Source: Chrysophaeum taylorii
Lineage: Eukaryota; Sar; Pelagophyceae; Pelagomonadales; Pelagomonadaceae
DNA: 64,000 nucleotides
NCBI GenBank assembly: GCA_029834535.1
Contig: JAQMWT010000388.1
Span: 124,001 to 188,000 of the forward strand
Direction: 5' to 3'
Numbering within the stretch: the stretch's first letter is position 1; each line of letters starts with the position of its first letter. Made by a program: the position numbers and the translations under genes. The notes under the pieces were generated by a model, which was given only the letters and a program-made list of their open reading frames with translations, did no database searches and was not told the DNA's origin. This document shows positions 9,456-18,827 of this stretch, in pieces.

Positions 9456-10340
9456 TCATCTTCTGAAAAACTTTGCAGTCTCCTTGCGATAGTCCTCGCC
9501 CTCGAGACGGACAGCGACGGACAGCTTCCTCCTAGCCGGAATTGTGATTCTGAGCTCCCCGACTGTCTCGTCAGTTGCGAGAAAAAGCCTGGCGTTTGTG
9601 TCCCATAAGGAGAAGAACCGCCGCCGCATAATAACTTGTGCCCAGTGCCCCACGTCAATCTCGCTCTTTTCTGCAAAAGAAAAGCCTCTTCCGGCCGATT
9701 TAACGGATCGCCAAAGCGACGCTTCGACCTCTGACCTACGACAGCCGCGACCCGCGGAGTCTTCGCAGGAGGCCGCTCGGGCTCGTCATCGTCGTCGTCA
9801 TCATCATCGCGGACGTTCTGGACGTCATCCTCTTTCGCGTGCGCGAGTGTGGCCCCCTTCGTACAACAATCTGGCGGACTTGATCGACGTCGGCGACAGC
9901 ATCACGCAGCGTCAAGTAATCACCGATTGAATAGCCATCGGGGCTTGAGTAGTTTGCCGACGCGCTTCTTCCGCACATTCTGGTTGATGTTGAACTTGTT
10001 GCGACGTCCTTCTCGGCTCGAATCTACAGAGCAGCACCGTCCGATTTCAGACATGCGCTCACCACGGTTTTCATTCGGGTTCGTAAAAAGCCATGAATGC
10101 GAGTTCGCGTCAAGCGTTTTTCGTCAACAGGTGCCATCACATCAGCACTTCTTCTTCTAGAACTTTCGCAGCCAACCTGATGCCGCTTGGCGATTTGTCG
10201 CGGCGTCGAGCCCCAGTTCCATGTTTATCGCGCTCAAATTTACCCCAGCCGAACCGTGAAGAAACTCCAGTGGGAAATGATAATGGGTGTTCTGGGCAGG
10301 GGGTCGAGGGGATGTCGATCCCACTCGTGTTTCGCGGCAC
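9456..10340 (-). CDS. Probable multi-exon gene, product unknown
   Basis: The minus strand here has several short protein-like frames separated by plausible splice sites, but I could not resolve one certain model. The best exon is the last, 9456-9670. It follows a strong TTTTCTTTTGCAG acceptor and contains RRRFFSLWDTNARLFLATDE and a beta-rich tail ending at a stop codon. Upstream there is an acidic segment (Asp run plus PERPPAKTPR), a basic one (RRNKFNINQNVRKKR), and a frame containing GWGKFERDKHGTGARRRDK and VLEEEVLM. The last exon loosely recalls a small beta-barrel such as a PH fold; that is a guess. The outer limits are approximate, and a start codon was not fixed. Composition is less GC-rich than in neighbouring genes. 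Confidence 0.35.
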
Positions 10341-10703
10341 ACTCGCGGCGCTGCTCCTACGGCCAAATCGTGATCTTAGTACATGTCTAGGTGTCGGCTA
10401 TCGACGTTTCCAACGCGGTTTCTGGGTCCGATCGATGCCGGGCTTTAATTAAATTCCTCAGGAATGCCCAAGAACGTACTCGTCCAAGGCGTTCTCGTTC
10501 AAACGAGGGCTGCAGAGTACTGAGGGCGTGTTGAAGGACTGTCGTCATATTGAAATAATTATGACGTGTAGAATAAATCAATAAATCTTTCGGTCTTAAC
10601 GGACTACTAAGTCTGACTACTCCAAAGAGTTCGCGGTTTGATTGACTTTGCTGCTCGTGTAACAGAAAGAAAGTTTTTTGGGCGTTGGGTTGTTGGCGAA
10701 GCG
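10341..10703. other. AT-richer spacer upstream of PDE6-delta gene
   Basis: It presumably holds the promoter of the PDE6-delta gene and perhaps the 5' end of the unresolved minus-strand gene. Overlapping AATAAATCAATAAATC motifs lie near 10571-10588. No protein-like frame is seen. Confidence 0.35.
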
Positions 10704-11240
10704 ATGGAGAAGGATGCTGAGCCGCGGCGACGAGTCGAAGAGAAGGAGGGCAAAGGAGACGAGGCCAAAGATGGCGGGTTGATGGGTCTCGCGCCGACGG
10801 CCGAAGCCAAGGGGTTCGGCAACGGGTTTACCCTCAACTGGATGAACATGCGCGACGCCTACACGGGCCGAATCCTCTGGGAGCAAAACTGCTGGATTGA
10901 CATGTACGATCGCGAGATCGAGGCCCACGTCCCCGAGACCATCCTCTCCTGCAAGGCCGTGTCGCGCGAGGTGAATTTCTCCTCGCGCGACCAGCTCGAG
11001 AGTCTGCGCCTCGAACAGCAAATCCTGTTACACGACAAACCCTTCGAGGAGTGGCGCTTTACGTTTGGCTTCGTCGTGCCGGGTTCGACGAATACGTGGC
11101 AGCAGGTCATCGAGGCCGCCGACAACATGATTCCGGCCAGCGTCCTCAGCGGCAACGTCGTGATCGAAACCGCCTTCTACGACGCGGCCACGCTCATCGC
11201 AAGGTGCCGCGTCCGCGTCTTCTACGATCATCCCTGTTGA
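10704..11240 (+). CDS. PDE6D: PDE6-delta-like prenyl-binding protein
   Basis: Single-exon 178-residue relative of the phosphodiesterase-6 delta subunit (PrBP/delta), an immunoglobulin-like beta-sandwich that binds farnesyl or geranylgeranyl tails and shuttles prenylated GTPases and other cargo between membranes and cilia. After about 30 charged extra N-terminal residues come the family's recognisable blocks: GFTLNWMNMRDA, GRILWEQ, PETILSCKAVSREVNFSS, EEWRFTFGFVVPGSTNTWQ, and PASVLSGNVVIETAFYD near the end, finishing in the conserved VRVFYDHPC-type terminus. The ATG at 10704 is the first after an AT-rich leader; an earlier in-frame ATG at 10638 would add residues that do not resemble the family. 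The gene ends 36 bp from the convergent ependymin-like gene. Confidence 0.92.
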   Translation: MEKDAEPRRRVEEKEGKGDEAKDGGLMGLAPTAEAKGFGNGFTLNWMNMRDAYTGRILWEQNCWIDMYDREIEAHVPETILSCKAVSREVNFSSRDQLESLRLEQQILLHDKPFEEWRFTFGFVVPGSTNTWQQVIEAADNMIPASVLSGNVVIETAFYDAATLIARCRVRVFYDHPC

Positions 11241-11276
11241 TAACGATGAGGATTCATCCCTCGATCAATGAAGCTC

Positions 11277-12009
11277 TTATATCATGAGGTAATGATGGAA
11301 GAGGTGGAGGTAGGGCCACCCGCCGGCTCGTCGCGTGCAGTTGTCGTGGTGCCATGGCGGGTCGAGGGCGAAGGCGAGGTCGGCTGGGACGACGAGTTCC
11401 AAGTCAAGAATGTCGTAGGTCATGATCGGAATCAAGTGTTCGCCGCTCTCGAGCATTTCGTTGACGAGTCGGCGCGGAAGTCGGGACGCGGCGTCGAAAT
11501 AGAGGTGACTGCGCTCGACTGCCGGGTGGTTATCGACAACCCAATGTTCGACCGGGCGGCCGTCGATGAGGGCATCGGTTTCGCGACGGGCGTCGCGCGG
11601 CAGCTGCGGCGGCGGCATCGGCTCGCCTGCGCGCGGTCCTCGTGGCGCGCGGGACGTCGCGCGACGCGAGCGCACCCATGTAGCACCGCTGGCAGTCCGG
11701 GAATTCGCCCCCGCGCACCACATACTCGTGCTTCTCATCGTAGCGTCGTGTGTAGTTCTTGCCGGCGTCGTAGCCCGCCAGGATCGACGCGCGCGCCCGC
11801 TTGTTGACCTATGAAAAAGGGAGATTGACTGCGCGCATCCAAAAAGAAGCCGCACGCACAAAGTCGTAAGCGAGGCGCACGCGCCGTAGCCACGGAGGAT
11901 AGGTCTTCGATTTGTCGACCAGGTGGGCCGTCGTCTCGACCGTGGCAACGAACTGCGTCGGAAACTGCGGCACGGCCAACGCCCCGAGGAGGAGAAGAAG
12001 AAACGGCAT
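11277..12009 (-). CDS. Secreted ependymin-like protein
   Basis: Three exons (11860-12009, 11676-11808, 11277-11626) with introns of 51 and 49 nt give about 210 residues. A signal peptide is obvious (MPFLLLLLGALAVPQFP). Splicing restores GYDAGKNYTRRYDEKHEY, then a Cys pair (DCQRCYMG), then EPMPPPQLPRDA, HWVVDN and a C-terminal block ending WPYLHLFHHYLMI. The order (Tyr/Arg-rich strand, Cys, Pro/Ile motif, HW motif, late Cys) resembles the ependymin/MERP fold, secreted or lysosomal proteins that bind calcium, glycans or lipids. I rate the family assignment as moderate; the secreted, disulfide-bonded nature is better supported. It is head-to-head with the RING-H2 gene (116 bp). Confidence 0.6.
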
Positions 12010-12125
12010 GGGACCCAAGATTTCCGTTAAAAGTTCCGTTGCTCGCGTTCTCCTGTAGATTTTGGGTTCTAATTTAGACGAGATGGTGGTGATGATGATG
12101 ATCTTGTCGAGCTAGGAGGAGGAGT
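12010..12125. promoter_or_regulatory. Short divergent intergenic promoter region
   Basis: These 116 bp separate the start codons of the ependymin-like gene (minus) and the RING-H2 gene (plus). The spacer contains a GATGGTGGTGATGATGATGAT tract close to the RING gene's start. Confidence 0.45.
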
Positions 12126-12878
12126 ATGAGCGAGTGTGGACCGAACCGCACGCAGCCCATCTACAACGCGACGTCATGTGCCGCGGGCGTCGTAGCGTTT
12201 CCGTGCACGTGCGAAGCGACCGTGTTGTGCTGCGGCACGGGCGACTGCGAGCGGTGCTACGAGAGCGAGCAGAAGGACGCCTTGTTTAGTTTCTCGTGGC
12301 CCCTCGTGGCGGGATGGTACGCCATGCTAGTGGTTTTGTTCTGCTTTGGCCGTCGCGGCCGGTTCGTCAACCGCCACTGCTTTTTCTTTCCGATGGGGCG
12401 TCGGCGCGACGACGCTCGACCCGAGGCCGGGAGCGACGCGTCGCGCACCGAGGTCGAAATCACGCCCGTCGTCAAGACGCGCCTTATCACCGAGGCCGAC
12501 CTCGGCGACGAACCCCCCGTCTGCACGATCTGCCTCAACCCCCTCGCGCTCGACGATGTCGTCGCTGCTCTCGACTGTCCCCACCTTTACCACGGCGACT
12601 GTATCGTCGAGTGGCTCCGCCGCAAGTCGAGCTGTCCGCTCTGTGCCCAACGCATCGACGTCGAGGACGGCTCGGCCTCCCCCCCAACCTCCGCGACGCC
12701 CAGCGCCCCGGAGACGGCCGCCAACGTCCCGCCGCGAGGATCCTCGGCGAGGCGAGTCCGGCTCCCGCGTTTGCTCTCCTTGCGAAGCTCGGGACCCACC
12801 ATCAGCATCGACGATATTCCCCCGCCGAACCCCGACGACGACGACGAGGATAGCCGCCGCGAACCTTCCGGCGACTGA
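12126..12878 (+). CDS. Transmembrane RING-H2 E3 ubiquitin ligase
   Basis: A 250-residue single-exon protein with an N-terminal Cys-rich stretch that is probably lumenal, one transmembrane helix at about 56-75 (FSWPLVAGWYAMLVVLFCF), and a cytosolic RING-H2 finger. Zinc ligands are Cys133, Cys136, Cys151, His153, His156, Cys159, Cys170 and Cys173, the C3H2C3 pattern with the WLRRKSSCPLC signature of ATL-like ligases. Proteins of this layout recruit E2 enzymes to ubiquitinate membrane cargo in the endomembrane system. The C-terminal tail is Pro/Ser/Asp-rich and likely disordered, ending in an acidic run. The N-terminal cysteine spacing (CCGTGDCERC) may form disulfides or a small metal site. No PA domain is present. 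Confidence 0.88.
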   Translation: MSECGPNRTQPIYNATSCAAGVVAFPCTCEATVLCCGTGDCERCYESEQKDALFSFSWPLVAGWYAMLVVLFCFGRRGRFVNRHCFFFPMGRRRDDARPEAGSDASRTEVEITPVVKTRLITEADLGDEPPVCTICLNPLALDDVVAALDCPHLYHGDCIVEWLRRKSSCPLCAQRIDVEDGSASPPTSATPSAPETAANVPPRGSSARRVRLPRLLSLRSSGPTISIDDIPPPNPDDDDEDSRREPSGD

Positions 12879-13236
12879 GCCTTCTTCTTTTTATCCCCTG
12901 TTGTTGACCAAGCCCGTTCAGTCGCCCCGGCGCCAGCTGCCGCACGCCCCTTGTCTTTCGTGTTTTGCCACCACCTCGTGTACCCCCACCCGGCTGGGAC
13001 GCCCACCTTCTCTCTTATGATGAAAAGAACACGAACGTCGTTTCGCGCGCGTCGAAAATGATGCTGCCGCGACACGCGTTGATCTTACTTGGGATCCTCA
13101 TCAAGAGGCCCGTCCTGATTTCGAGAGACCGCCACCCGTCACCATCACGCACGCGCGTCGTCATCACGCACGCACGACGCACCTCGGTTCTGTCCGTATT
13201 CGCTGTCCTCCACCCCGCCTCCTCGTCGAAGCGTAT

Positions 13237-13269
<33 letters not shown>

Positions 13270-13911
13270 CGTAAACGTTCGCTCTCGAAAATAATAACTT
13301 AAGCTTGTAGGGAAAATATATTACAACGTCGGTTGTGGTGGAAGGGCCAGGCCGTCAATGGGCACCGGCGAGATGAAGAAGCTTGTCTGCACGTGAGAGT
13401 CCCGATGGAGGTCGGGTTCTATACATGTGAACAGAGTTTCGGAAAACTAAAGAGTCACCCCCAAACTAAAAAGCCACCCCTACCTCGGCGAGAGCAGCGC
13501 CGAAACATCATGATTTGCAGTAGTCGTACCAGTCACGAGCCGGGGAAACAGCCTGGCCTGCCTCGAGGAGGAGGAGGAGGAGCAGGGGGAAGCATCGAAG
13601 AGAGGAGCGTCAAGACGCGTGTGCTGCTTCGATGCGAAGCGTCGCTGCGCAGCGCAGCCTCGAGAGAGGCCGCCGTCCCCACATCAACAACAACAACACA
13701 ATCAATCTCGAGCTCGTTTCCCGGAAGAGAGATGATGAGCATCAATCTATCTATCCATCCGCGACCATAATATTGTTATTATCCAAGCGTGCGTCGTCGT
13801 AGCCACCCACGTCATTAGCGGGCACGCTGCAGCCAGAGACGGACGTTTAGGAACGAGAGTTGTTACGCGGTGGTGGTGAGTCACAAGGGTAAGGGTGTAT
13901 AGTGGAGAGCG
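12879..13911. other. Intergenic region with (GA)n microsatellite
   Basis: About 1 kb separates the RING-H2 and delta-COP genes. It includes a GA dinucleotide run at about 13239-13267, a GGA repeat near 13566-13582, CCACC-rich tracts and an ACAACAACAAC run near 13685. Frames here carry only low-complexity peptides. Confidence 0.5.
13239..13267. repeat. (GA)n microsatellite
   Basis: Uninterrupted GA dinucleotides over about 29 bases. Confidence 0.85.
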
Positions 13912-15428
13912 ATGGTGGTGTTGAGCGCTGCTGTCCTCACAAAAAGTGGACGCACATTGTTTGCGCGGCAGTTCGTGGAGATGAACCGGCTGCGGATCGA
14001 GGGTTTGCTCGCCGCGTTTCCCAAGTTGTTGGGGACGGGGAACAAGCAGCACACGTTCATCGAGACAGACAGCGTACGATATGTGTACCAGCCGCTCGAA
14101 GGTAGGCGTCGTTGGATGTGAATTCCCAAACTGGAGGGAGACCCGTAGGCCTATTTCTGTTGCTGATCACGAACAAGGCGTCGAACATTGTCGAGGATCT
14201 AGACACGTTGAGGTTGCTTTCGAAAGTGGTTCCCGAGTTTGCTGGCGGAACTTCCGAGGAGAAGGTGAGCGATCGAGCGTTCGAGCTGGTATTCGCCTTT
14301 GACGAGGTGATCACGACGGGTGGATACCGGGAGTACATTGATCTACGGCAAATCCGGCAAAACCTCGAGATGGATTCGCACGAGGAAAAACTCCACAACA
14401 TGGTCAAGAAGACAAAAATCGACTCGGCCAAGGACCAGGCGAACCACATGTCAAAGGTGATAAAATCTCGACAGCGCGAAGCCGCCAAGGTGGGGGGTCT
14501 CGTTGCGCCGGGCATGATGGCGGGGATCGGCGGCGGCGACGCGCCGCCAGAGGTCGTCGAGGAGACGATGCCCGTCGTGCCCGAAGTTCGCGAAGAGGAG
14601 CCGCCCGCGCCGCAAGTCAAGGTCAAGGGCATGAAGCTCGGGAGCAAACCAAAGGCAGCAAGTCTGATGGCGTCGATGGCTTCCGAGGAGGGCATCTCGC
14701 TCGCGAGCGTTAGTACCTCAAAAAAGAAGTCGGAACCGGTCGTGCCGGACGTCGTTTCGGCTCCGCTCGCTATCGCCGTCGAAGAGAAACTCTCGTGCCA
14801 ACTCACGCAGGAGGGCGCCTTGGAAAGCTTCGACTTGAAGGGTACGCTCTCCGTGACGGCGACCAACGACTCGGCCGCCGCGGCAAAGGTCAAGGTCTCG
14901 GGCACCCCGCCCCGCGGCGCCAACGTCCAGACCCACCCCAAGGTCGACAAGAAACAGTTTACCGAAGACTCGACCTTGGCTTTGAAAACTAAGTTCCCCG
15001 TCGGCCGAGCCGTCGGAGTCCTCCGCTGGTCACTTCAGACCTCGGACGAGTCCATGGTCCCTCTCGTCATCAACTGCTGGCCTGAAGACGAGGGCGACCA
15101 CGTCAACGTCAATATCGAGTACACCCTACAGCGCGGCGAGCTCCACAACGTCGAAATCACCCTTCCCTGCCCCGCGCCACCCCACATCGTCTCCATCGAC
15201 GGCGCCCACTCCCACGCCGGCGACACCCTCGTCTGGTCCTTGCCCATGATTGACTCCTCCAACGCGTCTGGGACTCTCGAGTTCAACGTCAACGCAGACA
15301 CCGACGCCTTCTTCCCCATCTCGCTCACCTTCGAATCCAAGAGCCTCTACTACGACATCTCGGCCGAAGCCGACGCCCAATTCAGCATCTCCAAACTCCT
15401 GACCGTCGACAATTTCAACATCCAGTGA
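13912..15428 (+). CDS. ARCN1: Coatomer subunit delta (delta-COP)
   Basis: Two exons (13912-14101, 14149-15428) with a 47-nt intron give 489 residues, close to animal and yeast delta-COP. It is the medium-type subunit of the COPI F-subcomplex, used in Golgi-to-ER and intra-Golgi vesicle budding. The longin-like N-terminal domain begins [20 protein letters not shown] and, after splicing, reads [20 protein letters not shown] and [12 protein letters not shown]. The family hallmark [15 protein letters not shown] is present. A Pro/Ala/Lys-rich linker follows, with KGMKLGSK, and then the mu-homology domain from about residue 250 to the end ([42 protein letters not shown]). Splicing is required: the intron frame otherwise breaks the longin domain exactly at a conserved position. 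Confidence 0.95.
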
Positions 15429-15678
15429 GAACAAAAAAAAAAAAAAGTCGTTCTTCTCTCGCGCCTTCTCTTCTCTTTGTGGAAAGATACATTTCCCTCA
15501 AATCGCGACTTCGCTTTTCTGCGGCGACCTCGATATCCGAGTGGCTCTCCTTCTTCCTATATCCTACGAACGCCACTGGCTTGCTCCGGCCACTCCGTGG
15601 TCGTCGCGGTTTGTTACTCGTTAAGTAGAAAGACTTCGGTTTTGGTTCCCTTGCCGTTTGGAACAGGGAGGACGAGGG

Positions 15679-15770
15679 GCTCTCGAGGGCTCTCGAGGGC
15701 TCTCGAGAGCTCTCGAGAGCTCTCGAGAGCTCTCGAGAGCTCTCGAGAGCTCTCGAGCTCGAGCTCGACT
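15679..15770. repeat. Tandem array of self-complementary 10-bp unit
   Basis: The unit is [A/G]GCTCTCGAG, with about eight copies in exact 10-bp register; the first three begin GG and the rest AG. The AGCTCTCGAG array reads identically on both strands, so it can fold on itself. It decays into overlapping GAGCTC/CTCGAG palindromes at its right end. Confidence 0.9.
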
Positions 15771-16028
15771 CGAGGGGGCTGGCATCTTCTCTCCACCGCT
15801 GTTTCTCCCAACGACTTTCTTCGACGTTGTCCGTTATACACCGAATATTATATTCACGCAGCCAGGATTTTTATCCCGTTGACGTTGGGTCCGTTGAATT
15901 TGAAATTGGCGGCGTATACTGGTATTGTTGCCGAAGCAGCATATGGCGGCAGGCGTCGTCAACCTTCCCGGACACTCTTTTTTCTGCGCACCTCGTCTCT
16001 CGGCCCCGTGACTTCTGATCTCACGCGC

Positions 16029-16060
16029 CACGGCGCGTGGGATCACGGCGCGTGGGATCA
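16029..16060. repeat. Short direct duplication
   Basis: Two adjacent copies of CACGGCGCGTGGGAT in the delta-COP/M3 peptidase intergenic region. Confidence 0.75.
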
Positions 16061-16655
16061 GCCTACCCCCCATGCAATGGGCTGGCCTATAGTTAGTTGC
16101 CGGAGCGCTCGCCGCCGGTCGTCTCATCGTCGTAGTCTCGCGGCGCGCGCGCGGGATCTCGAGCAACATTCGTGACCTTCCTTATCCTGCCTGCGCTGGC
16201 TCGGCACACGCTACGCCCGGCAGTCTGGCGTGGTGTGTGGGCGCGAAGGTCGGGACGTTGTATCAAGCTCGTGCGGGCGAGGCAAGTGATTTCGCGACGA
16301 AGGGATTCCGCAGCAGCAGCAAGCGCCGGCTCTAACGAAGGAGGCATCATACGTCGCGACGTTTCGATCGATCCGCAACCTCGGAAGTTTTAGATCGCAT
16401 CCCCGATCTTCTAGGGGACAGTAGAATGATCAACCATAGCAACGAGACCAAGATCGGCAAGAGAATGGTACCTTCTCAGGATCGACGACACGAAGAAGCT
16501 CCGAGACACACGACGCAAGATCAGGCTTGACTGACCCTCGCAGTTGGTGAATCCGCTCAGGGTACCTGATCCTAGGCGGTAAGTCCGACGACGGCGCCCT
16601 CGGAAAAGTCGAATGGCTGTTTCTAAAGAAAGAAAGAAAGAAACTTAAATTATTC

Positions 16656-18653
16656 TTAGTCCTCTTCGTTTTTAAGGGTCGCTAAAAGGCGGTCGAAGAA
16701 GGCATCGTCGTTCGCATCGCGCCCCAGAAAAGCGCGGATCATGTCCTCACCAGACCGGGTGGCCCCGGGGGTGAGGAGAGCATCGCGGAGGCGGCGGCCC
16801 TTGGACTTATCGAGGTCACCTTGGTCGCCGAAGGCACTGAAAATGTCGACGGCGGCGACTTCGCTCCACAAATAGGAGTAGTAGGTGCTGTCGTAACCGA
16901 TGGCCACGTGATACCAGGTGGTCGCGAAGTGAGTGTCTGGGTGCTCGAGGAGGCCCGTGTATCGTTCGTAGATGGGAGGCCAGAGCGTCGCGGGGGGGGC
17001 GTCGTGGCGTCGCGGACCGTGCATGGAAAGATCGTAGTCGCACATGGCGAGGTAGCGAGCTTTGGTGATGCCGGCGAGGAGGTGGCGGTGTTTCGCGATT
17101 TGGTCGCGCGTTTCGGCGGGCAGCGAGTCGCCGGTGGTTTGGTGGCGGCTGAGACGCTCGAGGACGGCCGGCGCGTACGCAAAGTTTTGGGCGAACATGG
17201 ACGGGACCTCGAGGTAGTCCATCTCGACGCCGCCCGGGTACGGAACGATGGGCCAGGCCCAGCTGGCGAGGGCGGGCTTTGGATCGAAGCAGGAGCACAC
17301 AAAGTGGAAGACGTGACCGAACTCGTGGAGGAGGGTTTCGACTTCGCGGAAGCGCAGGAGACGGTTCGCGTCGCCGACGTTGCCGAGAACGCAGCAGACG
17401 CCCGGCTCTCCAGAAGCCGTCTTGGGTCGGATCGGGACGACCATCTGGTGGCCGAACTTCCGGGGCCGCGGGAAGAGGTCCAACACCACAAAAGCCGCGT
17501 CGTCGTCGTCCGACGAGGAAAATATTTTGTAGACCTCGCAGTCGTGGTGCCACTCGAGGTCGGGCGCTCGAACGCGCTCGACATTCAAGTCGAGCAACGT
17601 CGCGAGGACGTCGAGGGCGGCGGGGACGACAGTCGCGGCGGGAAAATAAGGCTTGAGCTTTTCCTCGTCGACCCCGAGCTCCTCGCGCACGATGCGGCCG
17701 TAGTAGGCCGTGTCCCAGGGGCGAAGCTCCTCGATCCCGTCGCGGCGCGCCTCGTCGCGCAGGAGCGCCGCGTCGCGGTCAACGAGCGGCGCGAGCTTGC
17801 GCGCGCACGCGGCGACAAAGGCGTCAACGCGCTCGGGGGACCCCGCCATGCGGTCTCGTCGCAAGACGCAACTGGCGTGCGAGGGGTGGCCGAGGCGCGC
17901 TGCAACCGAGCGGCGGAGTTCGAGAATACGCGCGAGACGATCGAGGTTTTCGGGACAACGCGTCGCCGCGGCCGCGTACGCCTTGCGCCGCGTCTCCCGG
18001 TTCCTCGCGAGCTGCAGGACTGGCGTCAGCTGTGGCGCCTTGAGACCGACCTCGTATACCTCGCCGCGCCGGGGAAGCGAATCGACGAACGCCTCGGGAA
18101 GGCCCGCGAGTTCCTCGCGCGTCACCATCACCGCGGCGCCGTCCTCGTTGATTCGCTGCTCGAACTCGGCGCACAACCGCGCGATCTCGGCCTGCTCGAC
18201 GGCGATCGTCGCCGCGTCATCGAGGTGCAACCCGCGCGCCTCGAACAATGCGATCACCTTCCGGCTCACCAGCGCCTCGTCTCGAGTCTCGCCTTCCGAC
18301 GACCGCGCCGCGTCGTACAGCTCGCGCCGCGCAAACGCCGACGCCAGCGCGCGCGTCAACGCCTGCTTTGCCGCCGCCCCTGCGGCCCGCGTCGCGTCGT
18401 CCCCTGCCACCAGTGCCGGAACCGTGCACTCCCCGCTCATCCTCGCGACTTGGTCGATCGCCGCCGACAACGCACCCGCCGTCGACGCCCAAGTCCGCGC
18501 CGCCGCGGGCTGCTCAACGATGCCCGCCACGCTCGACTCGAACCCGCCGACGATCGCCTCGACCGTCCCTTCGATCTCCGCAGCCGTGCGCCGCATATTC
18601 GGCAGTCCGCCAACAGCGGCGGAAGCCATCGCGACGAGGGTTCGCGTTCGCAT
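16656..18653 (-). CDS. M3 family zinc oligopeptidase (thimet oligopeptidase/OpdA-like)
   Basis: A 665-residue metallopeptidase of family M3, which cleaves short peptides in cytosol or organelles. The zinc motif HExxH is visible as HEFGHVFH at about residue 440. The downstream Glu ligand region is EMDYLEVPSMFAQNF, and the family's substrate-binding loop appears as HFATTWYHVAIGYDSTYYSYLW. Upstream, FVVLDLFPRPRKFGH matches the segment before the active site. Length agrees with OpdA and thimet oligopeptidase. The frame stays open upstream to 18842, but only weakly conserved, Pro/Ser-rich residues are gained, so the ATG at 18653 was chosen. A start at 18740 would add a possible organellar leader. 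The coding strand is extremely GC-rich, producing long shadow frames on the other strand. Confidence 0.9.
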   Translation of the reverse strand: MRTRTLVAMASAAVGGLPNMRRTAAEIEGTVEAIVGGFESSVAGIVEQPAAARTWASTAGALSAAIDQVARMSGECTVPALVAGDDATRAAGAAAKQALTRALASAFARRELYDAARSSEGETRDEALVSRKVIALFEARGLHLDDAATIAVEQAEIARLCAEFEQRINEDGAAVMVTREELAGLPEAFVDSLPRRGEVYEVGLKAPQLTPVLQLARNRETRRKAYAAAATRCPENLDRLARILELRRSVAARLGHPSHASCVLRRDRMAGSPERVDAFVAACARKLAPLVDRDAALLRDEARRDGIEELRPWDTAYYGRIVREELGVDEEKLKPYFPAATVVPAALDVLATLLDLNVERVRAPDLEWHHDCEVYKIFSSSDDDDAAFVVLDLFPRPRKFGHQMVVPIRPKTASGEPGVCCVLGNVGDANRLLRFREVETLLHEFGHVFHFVCSCFDPKPALASWAWPIVPYPGGVEMDYLEVPSMFAQNFAYAPAVLERLSRHQTTGDSLPAETRDQIAKHRHLLAGITKARYLAMCDYDLSMHGPRRHDAPPATLWPPIYERYTGLLEHPDTHFATTWYHVAIGYDSTYYSYLWSEVAAVDIFSAFGDQGDLDKSKGRRLRDALLTPGATRSGEDMIRAFLGRDANDDAFFDRLLATLKNEED

Positions 18654-18827
18654 TTGTTGCCCAATTAATTTACTTGAGTTTTCGGGCACTGCGCCAGGAG
18701 AAGAAGGCCTTGGCAAGGTGCGAGGGGTGCCGCAGCCCATCGCGTTGCCGACAAGCCGCGAGGTGGTCGGGGCTGTGGGGCGGCGTGCGAAGAAGCGAAA
18801 GGTCGCGGCAGCCACGACAGACGCGAT

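Larger units (their letters stand above)
15429..16655. other. Intergenic region rich in repeats
   Basis: About 1.2 kb between the convergent delta-COP and M3 peptidase genes. It contains a 10-bp self-complementary array (15679-15770), a duplicated CACGGCGCGTGGGAT (16029-16060) and an AAAG run near 16623-16642. No protein-like frame is supported. Confidence 0.5.

Noticed and set aside
9163-9459. 98-codon minus-strand frame
   Set aside because: No domain, spacer-like composition and no convincing splice link to the neighbouring unresolved gene.
15477-16175. 232-codon plus-strand frame
   Set aside because: It runs through the 10-bp palindromic array, giving repetitive Leu/Ser/Arg/Glu peptide, and has no recognisable domain.
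16821-18668. 615-codon plus-strand open frame
   Set aside because: It is the antisense shadow of the M3 oligopeptidase gene. The minus strand carries the HEFGH motif and full family similarity, and the plus frame has none.
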